A DNA stretch of 27,842 bases, from positions 1 through 27,842 of IMG/VR virus record IMGVR_UViG_3300037392_000019, one strand, 5' to 3'. The position numbers were made by a program, and so were the translations under genes. The stretch is from a virus. Shown here piece by piece: positions 1 to 4,830 of this stretch. Each line of letters opens with the position of its first letter. Position 1 is the first letter of the stretch. The notes beneath the pieces were generated by a model that saw only the letters and a list, made by a program, of their open reading frames with translations, was not told where the DNA came from and ran no database searches.

Positions 1-182
1 CTTTGTAATAATACGAACCTCTTAGTCTGGAATGCTCCTCGTTTCAACCAAACCCCTTTTGGGGTGGTTTTGAGCACCTCAAACTTAAGGATACGCACCC
101 TCAATATTGAGGGGCCGAGAGAATTATCAAACTCATCCACTCCAGCAGATTCTAAGTAATCTTCCAACCGATACCACGTCAC
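1..182 (-). CDS. Hypothetical phage protein, 3'-truncated by window edge
   Basis: This reading frame starts at GTG 182 and runs leftward off the window, giving 60 codons with no stop. The start directly abuts the TGA of the upstream gene, and a GGAGG lies 5 nt before the GTG, inside the end of that gene. The peptide begins MTWYRLEDYLES and contains the run FEVLKTTPKGVWL followed by a basic stretch and RFVLL. From memory this resembles a class of small phage proteins with a 'TTPKGVWL...RFVL' core; their function is unknown. It is the last visible member of the leftward small-gene operon. Confidence 0.65.
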   Translation of the reverse strand, partial: MTWYRLEDYLESAGVDEFDNSLGPSILRVRILKFEVLKTTPKGVWLKRGAFQTKRFVLLQ

Positions 183-386
183 TCAAACCTCCGTTGGAGG
201 GGAGGGATGATGTCTACGTTTTCTTCCTCCCCCACCGACCTTCTTCGCGGAGTTCCTCCGGGGCTCAAAAGCGGCACAGTAAAAGGTGTCTGGGTTTATA
301 TCACCTTTAATTGGTATTAGTAACTTATCGCAGAAGGGCGATAAATCTGATAAGTTACTACACTCCCTACAACATTTCACCGTCAT
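183..386 (-). CDS. Small Cys-rich protein (putative zinc-binding), 67 aa
   Basis: I chose the ATG at 386 rather than the longer upstream frame because an AAGGAGA lies 6 nt before it. The protein begins MTVKCCRECSNLS and has Cys at 5, 6, 9, 19 and 37, so a CxxC plus two later Cys could hold a zinc ion. The last third is Gly/Arg/Lys/Pro-rich and probably disordered. Many phage early regions encode such one-finger proteins, often nucleic-acid binding, but no family can be named here. It is followed without a gap by the next leftward gene, whose SD lies in its final codons. Confidence 0.7.
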   Translation of the reverse strand: MTVKCCRECSNLSDLSPFCDKLLIPIKGDINPDTFYCAAFEPRRNSAKKVGGGGRKRRHHPSPPTEV

Positions 387-411
387 GTTTGTTCTCCTTT
401 CGTGTGAAAAC

Positions 412-423
412 CTTAACGTTAAG
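412..423. promoter_or_regulatory. 12-bp perfect palindrome between two minus-strand genes
   Basis: CTTAACGTTAAG is a perfect palindrome in the 47-nt gap between the 31-aa membrane ORF (ending 434) and the Cys-rich gene (starting 386). It could be a dimeric repressor operator or a small RNA hairpin. Length and position are the only evidence. Confidence 0.25.
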
Positions 424-433
424 ATCAATCCCA

Positions 434-529
434 TCATTGTGACACCCACTGAAAAAAGATCAATAGAGCTACGAAAACTATCACTCCACATGTCTGTATT
501 ATCTTTTCCTGCAGTTCTTCTTCACTCAT
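434..529 (-). CDS. 31-aa single-helix membrane microprotein
   Basis: The frame starts at ATG 529, which overlaps the last codons of the upstream 57-aa gene, and ends at TGA 434-436. A GGAGGG lies 4 nt before the ATG, inside the upstream gene. The product has an acidic N-terminus (MSEEELQEK), then a hydrophobic stretch of about 14 residues (GVIVFVALLIFF) and a short polar tail. It reads as a one-pass membrane peptide. Position in an early phage operon suggests host-membrane targeting or a small accessory role, which is inference. Its short length makes chance possible; the SD and the coupling overlap argue for a real gene. Confidence 0.5.
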   Translation of the reverse strand: MSEEELQEKIIQTCGVIVFVALLIFFQWVSQ

Positions 530-695
530 ACATCCCTCCATGTTGTTCGTCTGCGTAAAACTGTTGGATGACTAACCACCCCCTCGGCGTCATTACGACA
601 AACGGGTCGTCAGCAAAATGGTTGTTGTGGATATACGTCGTGCCGTATTCCGAGAGCACAGCGTGCTGGAGATCAAGTAAAGTTATTTCCAACAT
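522..695 (-). CDS. Hypothetical 57-aa protein
   Basis: The frame runs from ATG 695 to TGA 522. It sits 9 nt after the preceding gene's stop and has AAGGGGAG just before the ATG. Its last 8 nt overlap the next gene's start. The peptide (MLEITLLDLQHAV...) is an ordinary small soluble alpha/beta-type sequence with a 'FVVMTPRGWLVIQQFY' core that looks like consecutive beta strands. I do not recognise a family. The spacing fits translational coupling through the whole 1085-183 cluster. Confidence 0.65.
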   Translation of the reverse strand: MLEITLLDLQHAVLSEYGTTYIHNNHFADDPFVVMTPRGWLVIQQFYADEQHGGMYE

Positions 696-704
696 ACTCC
701 CCTT

Positions 705-1085
705 TCAAGCTGCTGGTTCTTCTTCTCCTGGAGGTAGTTTATACCCCAGCTTTTCTATCACTCCTTTGAAGTTCTCCATCATCTGTTTGTTCCCGTTGTT
801 CTTCGCCCAGCGGTAGGAGGTGAGATACATCTCAAATTCCTTCTGGTAGGAGAGCTTTCTAAGCTCGGCTTCTTTATTTACCGTTGTTGGGTCTTTTACC
901 TCTTCATCTTTAGGAGGTACTTCCCTCCCAATAGAGATCAACCTTGCTTCCATTCGTATGACCTCCTTCTGCCACATTTCAAGTTTTTCGGTATCGCCAG
1001 CAAGTTTGGCATCTTCTACAGCCCTTCTATACTGCCTTAACCTACTGCAATACGTCTGATATGTGTTATCTTTAATAGGTTTCAC
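705..1085 (-). CDS. Hypothetical charged helical protein, 126 aa
   Basis: The start is a GTG at 1085 with GGGAGGT 6-7 nt upstream. The product is strongly charged and predicted mostly helical: residues about 10-50 (RLRQYRRAVEDAKLAG...MEARL) and 70-110 alternate Lys/Glu/Arg with Leu/Met in a heptad-like way, suggesting a coiled coil or helical hairpin, with an acidic, Pro-containing tail. No catalytic motif is visible. It is the first gene after the AT-rich repeat region at 1086-1460, so its transcription may start or be controlled there. Confidence 0.75.
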   Translation of the reverse strand: MKPIKDNTYQTYCSRLRQYRRAVEDAKLAGDTEKLEMWQKEVIRMEARLISIGREVPPKDEEVKDPTTVNKEAELRKLSYQKEFEMYLTSYRWAKNNGNKQMMENFKGVIEKLGYKLPPGEEEPAA

Positions 1086-1460
1086 TTACGAACCTCCCTT
1101 TTGTGTTACTTTATAATGCCGTAAAAACAATCTTATCACATTTTGCTGCTTAAAGCAAGAGCCAGTGGGAAGGTATGTAAGTTAACAAAGTAAAGTGATA
1201 AACAGTGATGGCAATGCCTCCTATATAGGTCCTAATGTATATCTACACTTACTTACTTATCGACCTGATCTCTATACTATATCTATATATTTATATTATG
1301 TAAAATCACTTTTTAACAATCTAATAATATATAATACATAGATGATGTAAGATATGTAAGTAGGTAAGTAGGTAAGTAACGAAGTAGAAATTACAAGAGG
1401 GTCTAATACAGGCGGCAAAGCACTCACTCTTCTCTACCTCGTTACTTACCGTTTATTTAC
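1086..1460. repeat. AT-rich noncoding region with GTAAGTA iterons (candidate origin or control region)
   Basis: No convincing gene lies in these 375 bases. The sequence is visibly AT-rich, with long runs of A/T at about 1270-1345. GTAAGTA or its complement TACTTAC recurs: 1248-1260, about 1354-1380 (three near-tandem 8-bp units GTAAGTAG), 1441-1450 and about 1455-1464, with related TGTAAG copies near 1174 and 1347. GGTAAGTAACGAAGTAGA at 1371-1388 is an imperfect inverted repeat of 1433-1450 (17 of 18 bases). A 10-bp palindrome CCTATATAGG lies at about 1220-1229. Iterons plus an AT-rich stretch are typical of replication origins and of multi-site operators; which one applies cannot be told here. 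Confidence 0.5.
1290..1319 (-). promoter_or_regulatory. Possible sigma70-like promoter reading leftward
   Basis: On the minus strand TTGTTA (1319-1314) is followed after 18 nt by TATAAA (1295-1290). It would read toward the 126-aa gene at 1085. The region is so AT-rich that chance matches are common, so this is weak. Confidence 0.25.
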
Positions 1461-1658
1461 TTACTCTCCCACCTCCCTAATCTCCACCTCCAACTCTCGC
1501 GGTGGGTGGGTTGTAGGTAGGGCGTAACCATGATCGCCGATCTTAGGTATCGAGATAATCGATGACCGAGCTTGGTTAGGGAATTTGAGTGAGTAGATAT
1601 GATGCTTCTCCGTCTGTCTCACCCAGGTGAGTTTTAACTTCGCGTGAAATTGGGTCAT
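1461..1658 (-). CDS. Hypothetical 65-aa protein
   Basis: The ATG at 1658 overlaps the TGA of the upstream Cys-pair gene (ATGA), and AAGGAGGT stands 8 nt before it, so this start is preferred over a longer frame. The peptide (MTQFHAKLKLTWVRQTEK...) looks like a small beta-rich fold with alternating hydrophobic residues and ends acidic (ELEVEIREVGE). I do not recognise it. It is the last gene of the 3341-1461 run; its stop codon lies within the first GTAAGTA repeat of the noncoding region. Confidence 0.7.
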   Translation of the reverse strand: MTQFHAKLKLTWVRQTEKHHIYSLKFPNQARSSIISIPKIGDHGYALPTTHPPRELEVEIREVGE

Positions 1659-1903
1659 GACGCTGCACCTCCTTCTGGTGACATGAAGAACCTTATCGAT
1701 CCTTCCAGCTTGATAAAACACTCTTTACAAAGGACGATGTAGTCTAGGTATCCTTCGATACCCAAATCTTCAAACACACAATCATCCTCTTCAAGTCTTT
1801 CTGATGTGTGTACGACTAATTGTGACCACACATCGTAGGTATACCAAGTTGGGTATTTCCCCTCTTCCTGAGGGATGAGTTGTTTACACCTCTCGCAGTT
1901 CAT
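1655..1903 (-). CDS. Putative zinc-ribbon protein, 82 aa
   Basis: The protein opens MNCERCKQLIP and has a second pair near the C-terminus (VLCKECFIKLEG), that is CxxC about 55 residues from CxxC, the usual spacing style of a four-Cys zinc ribbon. The middle is acidic and aromatic. A GGGAGAG lies 5 nt before the ATG, and both ends overlap neighbours by ATGA. Such proteins in phage early regions often bind nucleic acid or host proteins; the actual role is unknown. Confidence 0.75.
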   Translation of the reverse strand: MNCERCKQLIPQEEGKYPTWYTYDVWSQLVVHTSERLEEDDCVFEDLGIEGYLDYIVLCKECFIKLEGSIRFFMSPEGGAAS

Positions 1904-2277
1904 TGTTGCTCTCCCTTCGGTTTGTAAACCTCTTGGACGGCCGTTTTAATCTGCTCCTCGGTGGCATTCGCCCATGAAGTATCAGGAAACAACCGTTTAA
2001 ACGCCTCCCTCACCGGTTTTTCCTGGTCGCGGAGTTTCTGGCTCCTCTCTCGATGAGACGTACGCGAATACTCCATCTGATACAACGCACGGTTGACGAG
2101 GGCGACGATCTGATCTGGAGAGAATACGTCCAGCACAGAGTTGTTATCCCTAAGTGAGTTGGATTCATTCCCTAGGTTTGAAAACGCAGGGTCCCCCTGG
2201 GAGTTTCTAGGAATCAACCCCTCCACCTTTTTCAAATCAATAACAACCCGCCGAGTTACATCCTGTTGTCGGCTCAT
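1900..2277 (-). CDS. Hypothetical 125-aa protein
   Basis: The start ATG 2277 overlaps the TGA of the upstream gene, with GAGGT 6 nt before it. The N-terminal half is polar (MSRQQDVTRRVVIDLKKVEG...). The C-terminal half is helical and charged (ALYQMEYSRTSHRERSQKLRDQEKPVREAFKRLFPD). There is no recognisable catalytic or metal-binding motif. It may be a DNA- or protein-binding accessory factor, but nothing in the sequence decides this. Confidence 0.75.
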   Translation of the reverse strand: MSRQQDVTRRVVIDLKKVEGLIPRNSQGDPAFSNLGNESNSLRDNNSVLDVFSPDQIVALVNRALYQMEYSRTSHRERSQKLRDQEKPVREAFKRLFPDTSWANATEEQIKTAVQEVYKPKGEQQ

Positions 2278-2555
2278 GCTTTCACCTCTTTCATCAACCC
2301 AACCTTGATGAGATCAATCTGAAACTTGTGGTGTTTCTCAGAAGCCACACCATTCAACACCTCATGAAGAAAGGTCTTCTCCTTATCCTTCAACTTGAAG
2401 TAATGTCTCCCCTTAAACATCCTCTGTGAGACGAGGTTGAGATACCTTTCAGTTTTGAGTTGAACGTCACTCGGTCTCGATACCGCAGTCAAACTCGACG
2501 TGCTGTGCAACACGGGTTTCCCCAATTTCTTCGTAGTCTTCGACATAAACGTCAT
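2274..2555 (-). CDS. Hypothetical basic 93-aa protein
   Basis: Two starts are possible: ATG 2555, with AGGAG only 3 nt before it, or the Met four codons later, 12 nt from the same SD. The product is Lys-rich (MSKTTKKLGKPVLHS...) with a helical C-terminal half (KEKTFLHEVLNGVASEKHHKFQIDLIKVGLMKE). No family is recognised. A 68-nt gap separates it from the upstream gene; that gap holds a 6-bp inverted repeat (GGTGGA...TCCACC) without a T run. Confidence 0.65.
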   Translation of the reverse strand: MTFMSKTTKKLGKPVLHSTSSLTAVSRPSDVQLKTERYLNLVSQRMFKGRHYFKLKDKEKTFLHEVLNGVASEKHHKFQIDLIKVGLMKEVKA

Positions 2556-2623
2556 TAACTCCTGTGGGTCATCACCACCCCACTTCGTTGTTGGGTGGAT
2601 TCCCGTCCACCTTCGGTTGAGTC

Positions 2624-2818
2624 CTATCGTTCTATAAACACACCAGTCTTCCCTTGTGGGTTAGTAGACGGATCACTCGTCCACGTTATCCCAAAGAAAG
2701 AATGCCAGTTGTCGTAGTCTGGAGGATCCGCTCTATAGGTGTAAATAGAAACCCAATACCATCTATCTACACCCCATCCGTAGAACCTCCCGAAGAGTTT
2801 GATCGTTCGTGAGTTCAT
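2624..2818 (-). CDS. Hypothetical aromatic-rich 64-aa protein
   Basis: The ATG follows the TAA of the upstream gene directly (TAAATG), indicating coupled translation; an independent SD is weak. The protein is very rich in Trp, Tyr and Phe (FYGWGVDRWYWVSIYTYRADPPDYDNWHSFFGITW), consistent with a small beta-sheet protein. The function is unknown. Confidence 0.6.
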   Translation of the reverse strand: MNSRTIKLFGRFYGWGVDRWYWVSIYTYRADPPDYDNWHSFFGITWTSDPSTNPQGKTGVFIER

Positions 2819-3118
2819 TTACTTCGTCACCATCCCTTCCGCCAGCTTGTTAAGTACCTCAATCTTCCCAGCAGCTTGCAGTTTCGCCCGTATCGCCCTC
2901 TGCACGGCGGCCTTCTCCGCGTTCCGCAACTTCCGTGCTGCGATTACCTCGGATCTTAGGTTATAGGATTTTCTATACGCGATACGGTCGAGGTAGGACT
3001 GCACGTCCTTCTCCGCAATCCCGAGTTCAGCGGCGAGGTCCCTTATCGCTCTCACTGGTGCCGCCGCGCTGGTGGTGATTTCGTGTGCCAGTTGGTTCGC
3101 ATTCTTATTATCGGTCAT
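2819..3118 (-). CDS. Hypothetical 99-aa helical protein
   Basis: I place the start at ATG 3118 because AAGGAG lies 7 nt upstream; that SD overlaps the end of the preceding gene. The sequence is Ala/Arg/Lys-rich and helical. Residues 20-45 (PVRAIRDLAAELGIAEKDVQSYLDRIAYRKSY) look like a helix-turn-helix-type arrangement ending in a basic helix, so nucleic-acid binding is possible. No named family is recognised. Confidence 0.7.
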   Translation of the reverse strand: MTDNKNANQLAHEITTSAAAPVRAIRDLAAELGIAEKDVQSYLDRIAYRKSYNLRSEVIAARKLRNAEKAAVQRAIRAKLQAAGKIEVLNKLAEGMVTK

Positions 3119-3122
3119 GTTG

Positions 3123-3341
3123 TTACTCCTTCTGATGCGTTGGTGCATCACTCCTATTATTTATATTGTATATCAAACACGATCGGATTCGCAACAAAAA
3201 GTTTCTAAAATCTTTCTTAGGAATCCGCCTCCTCCCAGTTGTTGGCTCCGCAACAGATGTCCAACTCCCATTCAGGGTCGCTTCCTCAACAGCGTGTGTG
3301 TAAAACATCTCCTTGATATAGATCTCATTGTATATTCTCAT
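3123..3341 (-). CDS. Hypothetical 72-aa protein
   Basis: ATG 3341 is preceded by AAGGAGA at a spacing of 10 nt, and the frame ends in the SD of the next gene (AAGGAGTAA). The peptide (MRIYNEIYIKEMFYTHAVEEATLNG...) is basic in its second half. It is the first coding gene downstream of the GC-rich structured stretch and would be the one controlled by it. No family is recognised. Confidence 0.6.
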   Translation of the reverse strand: MRIYNEIYIKEMFYTHAVEEATLNGSWTSVAEPTTGRRRIPKKDFRNFLLRIRSCLIYNINNRSDAPTHQKE

Positions 3342-3390
3342 CGCAGTCTAATCTCCTTTGTGTTAAAGTTTACTACTATCTACAAACGAA

Positions 3391-3540
3391 ATCACTCTCC
3401 AGTGGGAAGTCGGTGCCTTCGCCGCCTCTCTCACCGCTCTCGTTGGTTCTTTCGTGCCCTACGGACCCCCCGAAGCAGACTTCGCCCTTCCGGGCGTGTT
3501 AGAGGTTTCCCTCAGGGCATCACGGGATAGTCGGCCCTTA
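3391..3540 (-). ncRNA. Candidate structured RNA with GNRA-capped hairpins
   Basis: Read on the minus strand, an outer stem pairs GCCCT (3518-3514) with AGGGC (3460-3456) and continues as CGT/ACG beyond a 3-nt bulge. It encloses GAGG-GAAA-CCTC (3513-3502), CGCCC-GGAA-GGGCG (3496-3483) and GAAG-TCTG-CTTC (3483-3472). The first two loops are GNRA tetraloops only in the minus-strand RNA, which gives the strand. A further stem CGGTG/CACCG pairs 3436-3432 with 3415-3411, and a small hairpin lies at 3404-3393. A second AGGGC at 3538-3534 could compete for GCCCT, giving a switch-like alternative fold. The segment is more GC-rich than its neighbours and holds no well-supported gene. It resembles a riboswitch or attenuator leader, but no known class is recognised. 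Confidence 0.4.
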
Positions 3541-3566
3541 TAGCGTATTAAGTTGTTGTAGTACTG

Positions 3567-3596
3567 TTACTGTGGTGGTGCTCTAATAGCGTTCAT
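3567..3596 (-). CDS. Possible 9-codon leader peptide (MNAIRAPPQ)
   Basis: A near-perfect SD (AAGGAGG, 7 nt spacing) precedes ATG 3596, which opens only nine codons before TAA 3567. The peptide ends in Pro-Pro-Gln, and polyproline near a stop can slow ribosomes. It lies directly upstream of the hairpin-rich segment, the arrangement used by attenuators. Both the coding status and the regulatory role are inference. Confidence 0.4.
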   Translation of the reverse strand: MNAIRAPPQ

Positions 3597-3622
3597 TGTG
3601 TTACCTCCTTACGTTATGTTAC

Positions 3623-3814
3623 CTACTGCTTCTCACTCTGCCTCCACGCCTTGAACTCCTGCCATTGTTGCTTGTTCCTCTTTGTCCGATACGTGAGGTT
3701 ATACAACCCATTATCAATGACTTGGCTGAGTAACTCCGCGTCCGTCTTGTTGGGTCTCGTCGCCTTGAGTTCTTTCATCTTGCTCTGCTGTTCCTTACTC
3801 AGTTCAATGTTCAT
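3623..3814 (-). CDS. Small putative DNA-binding (RHH-like) protein, 63 aa
   Basis: I start at ATG 3814, 6 nt after a GGAG, giving MNIELSKEQQSKMKEL and then a helix-turn-helix-like pair (TDAELLSQVIDNGLYNLTYR). A short N-terminal strand followed by two helices, with an Ala-Glu-Leu-Leu...Val-Ile-Asp-Asn-Gly-Leu pattern, is reminiscent of ribbon-helix-helix proteins, and the C-terminus is basic. The assignment is tentative. Its leader (TGGAGATCA before the ATG) closely matches that of the 57-aa gene upstream. Confidence 0.6.
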   Translation of the reverse strand: MNIELSKEQQSKMKELKATRPNKTDAELLSQVIDNGLYNLTYRTKRNKQQWQEFKAWRQSEKQ

Positions 3815-3854
3815 ATTGATCTCCATGTTTGAATTAGGTATGCTAAGCACACCA

Positions 3855-3879
3855 TAGAGCGGACTGTCACTCCGCTCTA
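3855..3879 (-). promoter_or_regulatory. 9-bp perfect hairpin between two early genes
   Basis: TAGAGCGGA (3855-3863) and TCCGCTCTA (3871-3879) form a perfect 9-bp stem with a 7-nt loop. It sits in the gap between the genes at 3887-4060 and 3623-3814. No T run follows on either strand, so an intrinsic terminator is unlikely. An RNase processing site or mRNA-stability hairpin fits better. Confidence 0.45.
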
Positions 3880-3886
3880 GCTATGC

Positions 3887-4060
3887 TTATCCTATGAACC
3901 TTACCCACCAATAGCCAGCATCTCTAACCTTATTCATCATTAGGATACCTATTATTGGTATTTGAATACATTTGTCAATAGTGTCTTCATTGCTAGGTTC
4001 AGGCTGAGTTATAGTACACTCAACCTCTTCTCCATTTGCTCCTTGTAGATATGCTTTCAT
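3887..4060 (-). CDS. Hypothetical 57-aa protein, first gene of the leftward block
   Basis: ATG 4060 is preceded by GGAG at 6 nt. The protein (MKAYLQGANGEEVECTITQPEPSNEDTIDKC...) reads as a small beta-type domain with a C-terminal YWWVRFIG strand. No family is recognised. It is the first gene seen on the minus strand after the divergent intergenic region (4061-4311), so it should lie nearest the leftward promoter; I could not find a good sigma70 promoter for it. Confidence 0.65.
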   Translation of the reverse strand: MKAYLQGANGEEVECTITQPEPSNEDTIDKCIQIPIIGILMMNKVRDAGYWWVRFIG

Positions 4061-4273
4061 TGTGATCTCCATTCTGATGTAGGTCATCACCCTTATGTTG
4101 GTGTCGGTCAAACGGTCTTCTGCTCTTCCGGAGCCGGGTCCCCAAAAAATCTTGTGTTTGGAACCCTGTATTAAGCACAAACGATAAACACCCCCGGTTT
4201 ACGATTTAAGGCCCGATGAGAAGCAGTATGGCAGTTCTTTTCATTGGGCAGCTGACGTCCCTTCATTATCCCG

Positions 4274-4302
4274 TTGCCGGCCTTTCATTAACCCGTTATA
4301 AT
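4274..4302 (+). promoter_or_regulatory. Sigma70-like promoter for the virion operon
   Basis: TTGCCG (4274-4279), a 17-nt spacer and a consensus TATAAT (4297-4302) predict transcription starting near 4309. The ATG of terS at 4312 is only 3 nt further, so either the transcript is leaderless or another start is used. Such a good host-type promoter suggests that host RNA polymerase transcribes the late genes. Confidence 0.6.
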
Positions 4303-4311
4303 ATAGGGGTT

Positions 4312-4830
4312 ATGGAAGTATTGTCGAGTTCGGAAGAGCTACGGGTAAGGCAGCCGTCGAATGGGAAGCCGACCACTGGACGTTCTAGGGCCAATGAGGC
4401 TGTTAAGGAAGTGATGCTTCGAATGTTGGCTGAGGGGCGGAATATAAAAGAGTGTGCGGCAGCGTTGAATAAGAGTTATCATCTCTGCACCCGTATGGCG
4501 AGAGATCCTGATTTTCAGCAGAAACTGAAGGAACTCAACGCTATGATGTTCTCAAAGTTGGATGCTGAGCTGAAGTTAAAGGCTGAGACGACGGCACAGA
4601 GGATTCAAGAGGTTTCGGATTTGGCGTTGGATAAGGTTTTGGAGTTGATGGAGTGTGCTGACTCCCAGGTAGTACAAGCTAAATGTGCGTTTGATTTGTT
4701 GGATCGGAACCCCGAGACGTCCAAAACGAAGAAGATTGAGAAGACGTCGAAGACACTTCACCTCTCTGCCGAGTTCCTGCACCTTGTCGAAACCTCCGAG
4801 CGAGAGGCGGGCACGACCATAGATGGATAG
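4312..4830 (+). CDS. terS: Terminase small subunit
   Basis: The 172-aa protein should recognise phage DNA and hand it to the large subunit for packaging. An N-terminal basic linker is followed at residues 33-70 by a helix-turn-helix region (LRMLAEGRNIKECAAALNKS, then YHLCTRMARDPDF). Residues 75-135 form a long helical oligomerisation region, and the tail is charged. Position directly before terL with an 8-nt overlap supports the call. The open frame extends to 4216, but that part contains the promoter and lacks an SD, so I prefer Met 4312; AGGGG is just 2 nt before it. Confidence 0.8.
   Translation: MEVLSSSEELRVRQPSNGKPTTGRSRANEAVKEVMLRMLAEGRNIKECAAALNKSYHLCTRMARDPDFQQKLKELNAMMFSKLDAELKLKAETTAQRIQEVSDLALDKVLELMECADSQVVQAKCAFDLLDRNPETSKTKKIEKTSKTLHLSAEFLHLVETSEREAGTTIDG

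Noticed and set aside
46-75. Terminator-like inverted repeat (CCCC TTTT GGGG)
   Set aside because: It lies inside the minus-strand reading frame that starts at 182 and has no T run after the stem in either direction.
1340-1390. CRISPR-like array from GTAAGTAG repeats
   Set aside because: The units are only 8 bp, nearly tandem, without spacers of constant length.
3072-3530. 152-codon plus-strand frame
   Set aside because: It crosses two well-supported minus-strand genes and the structured stretch, and its composition (Arg/Ser/Pro/Leu-rich) looks like a shadow frame.
3367-3540. Second plus-strand frame across the hairpin region (protein-like QWEVGAF...PYGPPEAD)
   Set aside because: It has no start codon or SD upstream and runs opposite to the surrounding genes; the hairpins explain the composition better. 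I cannot exclude a gene remnant.
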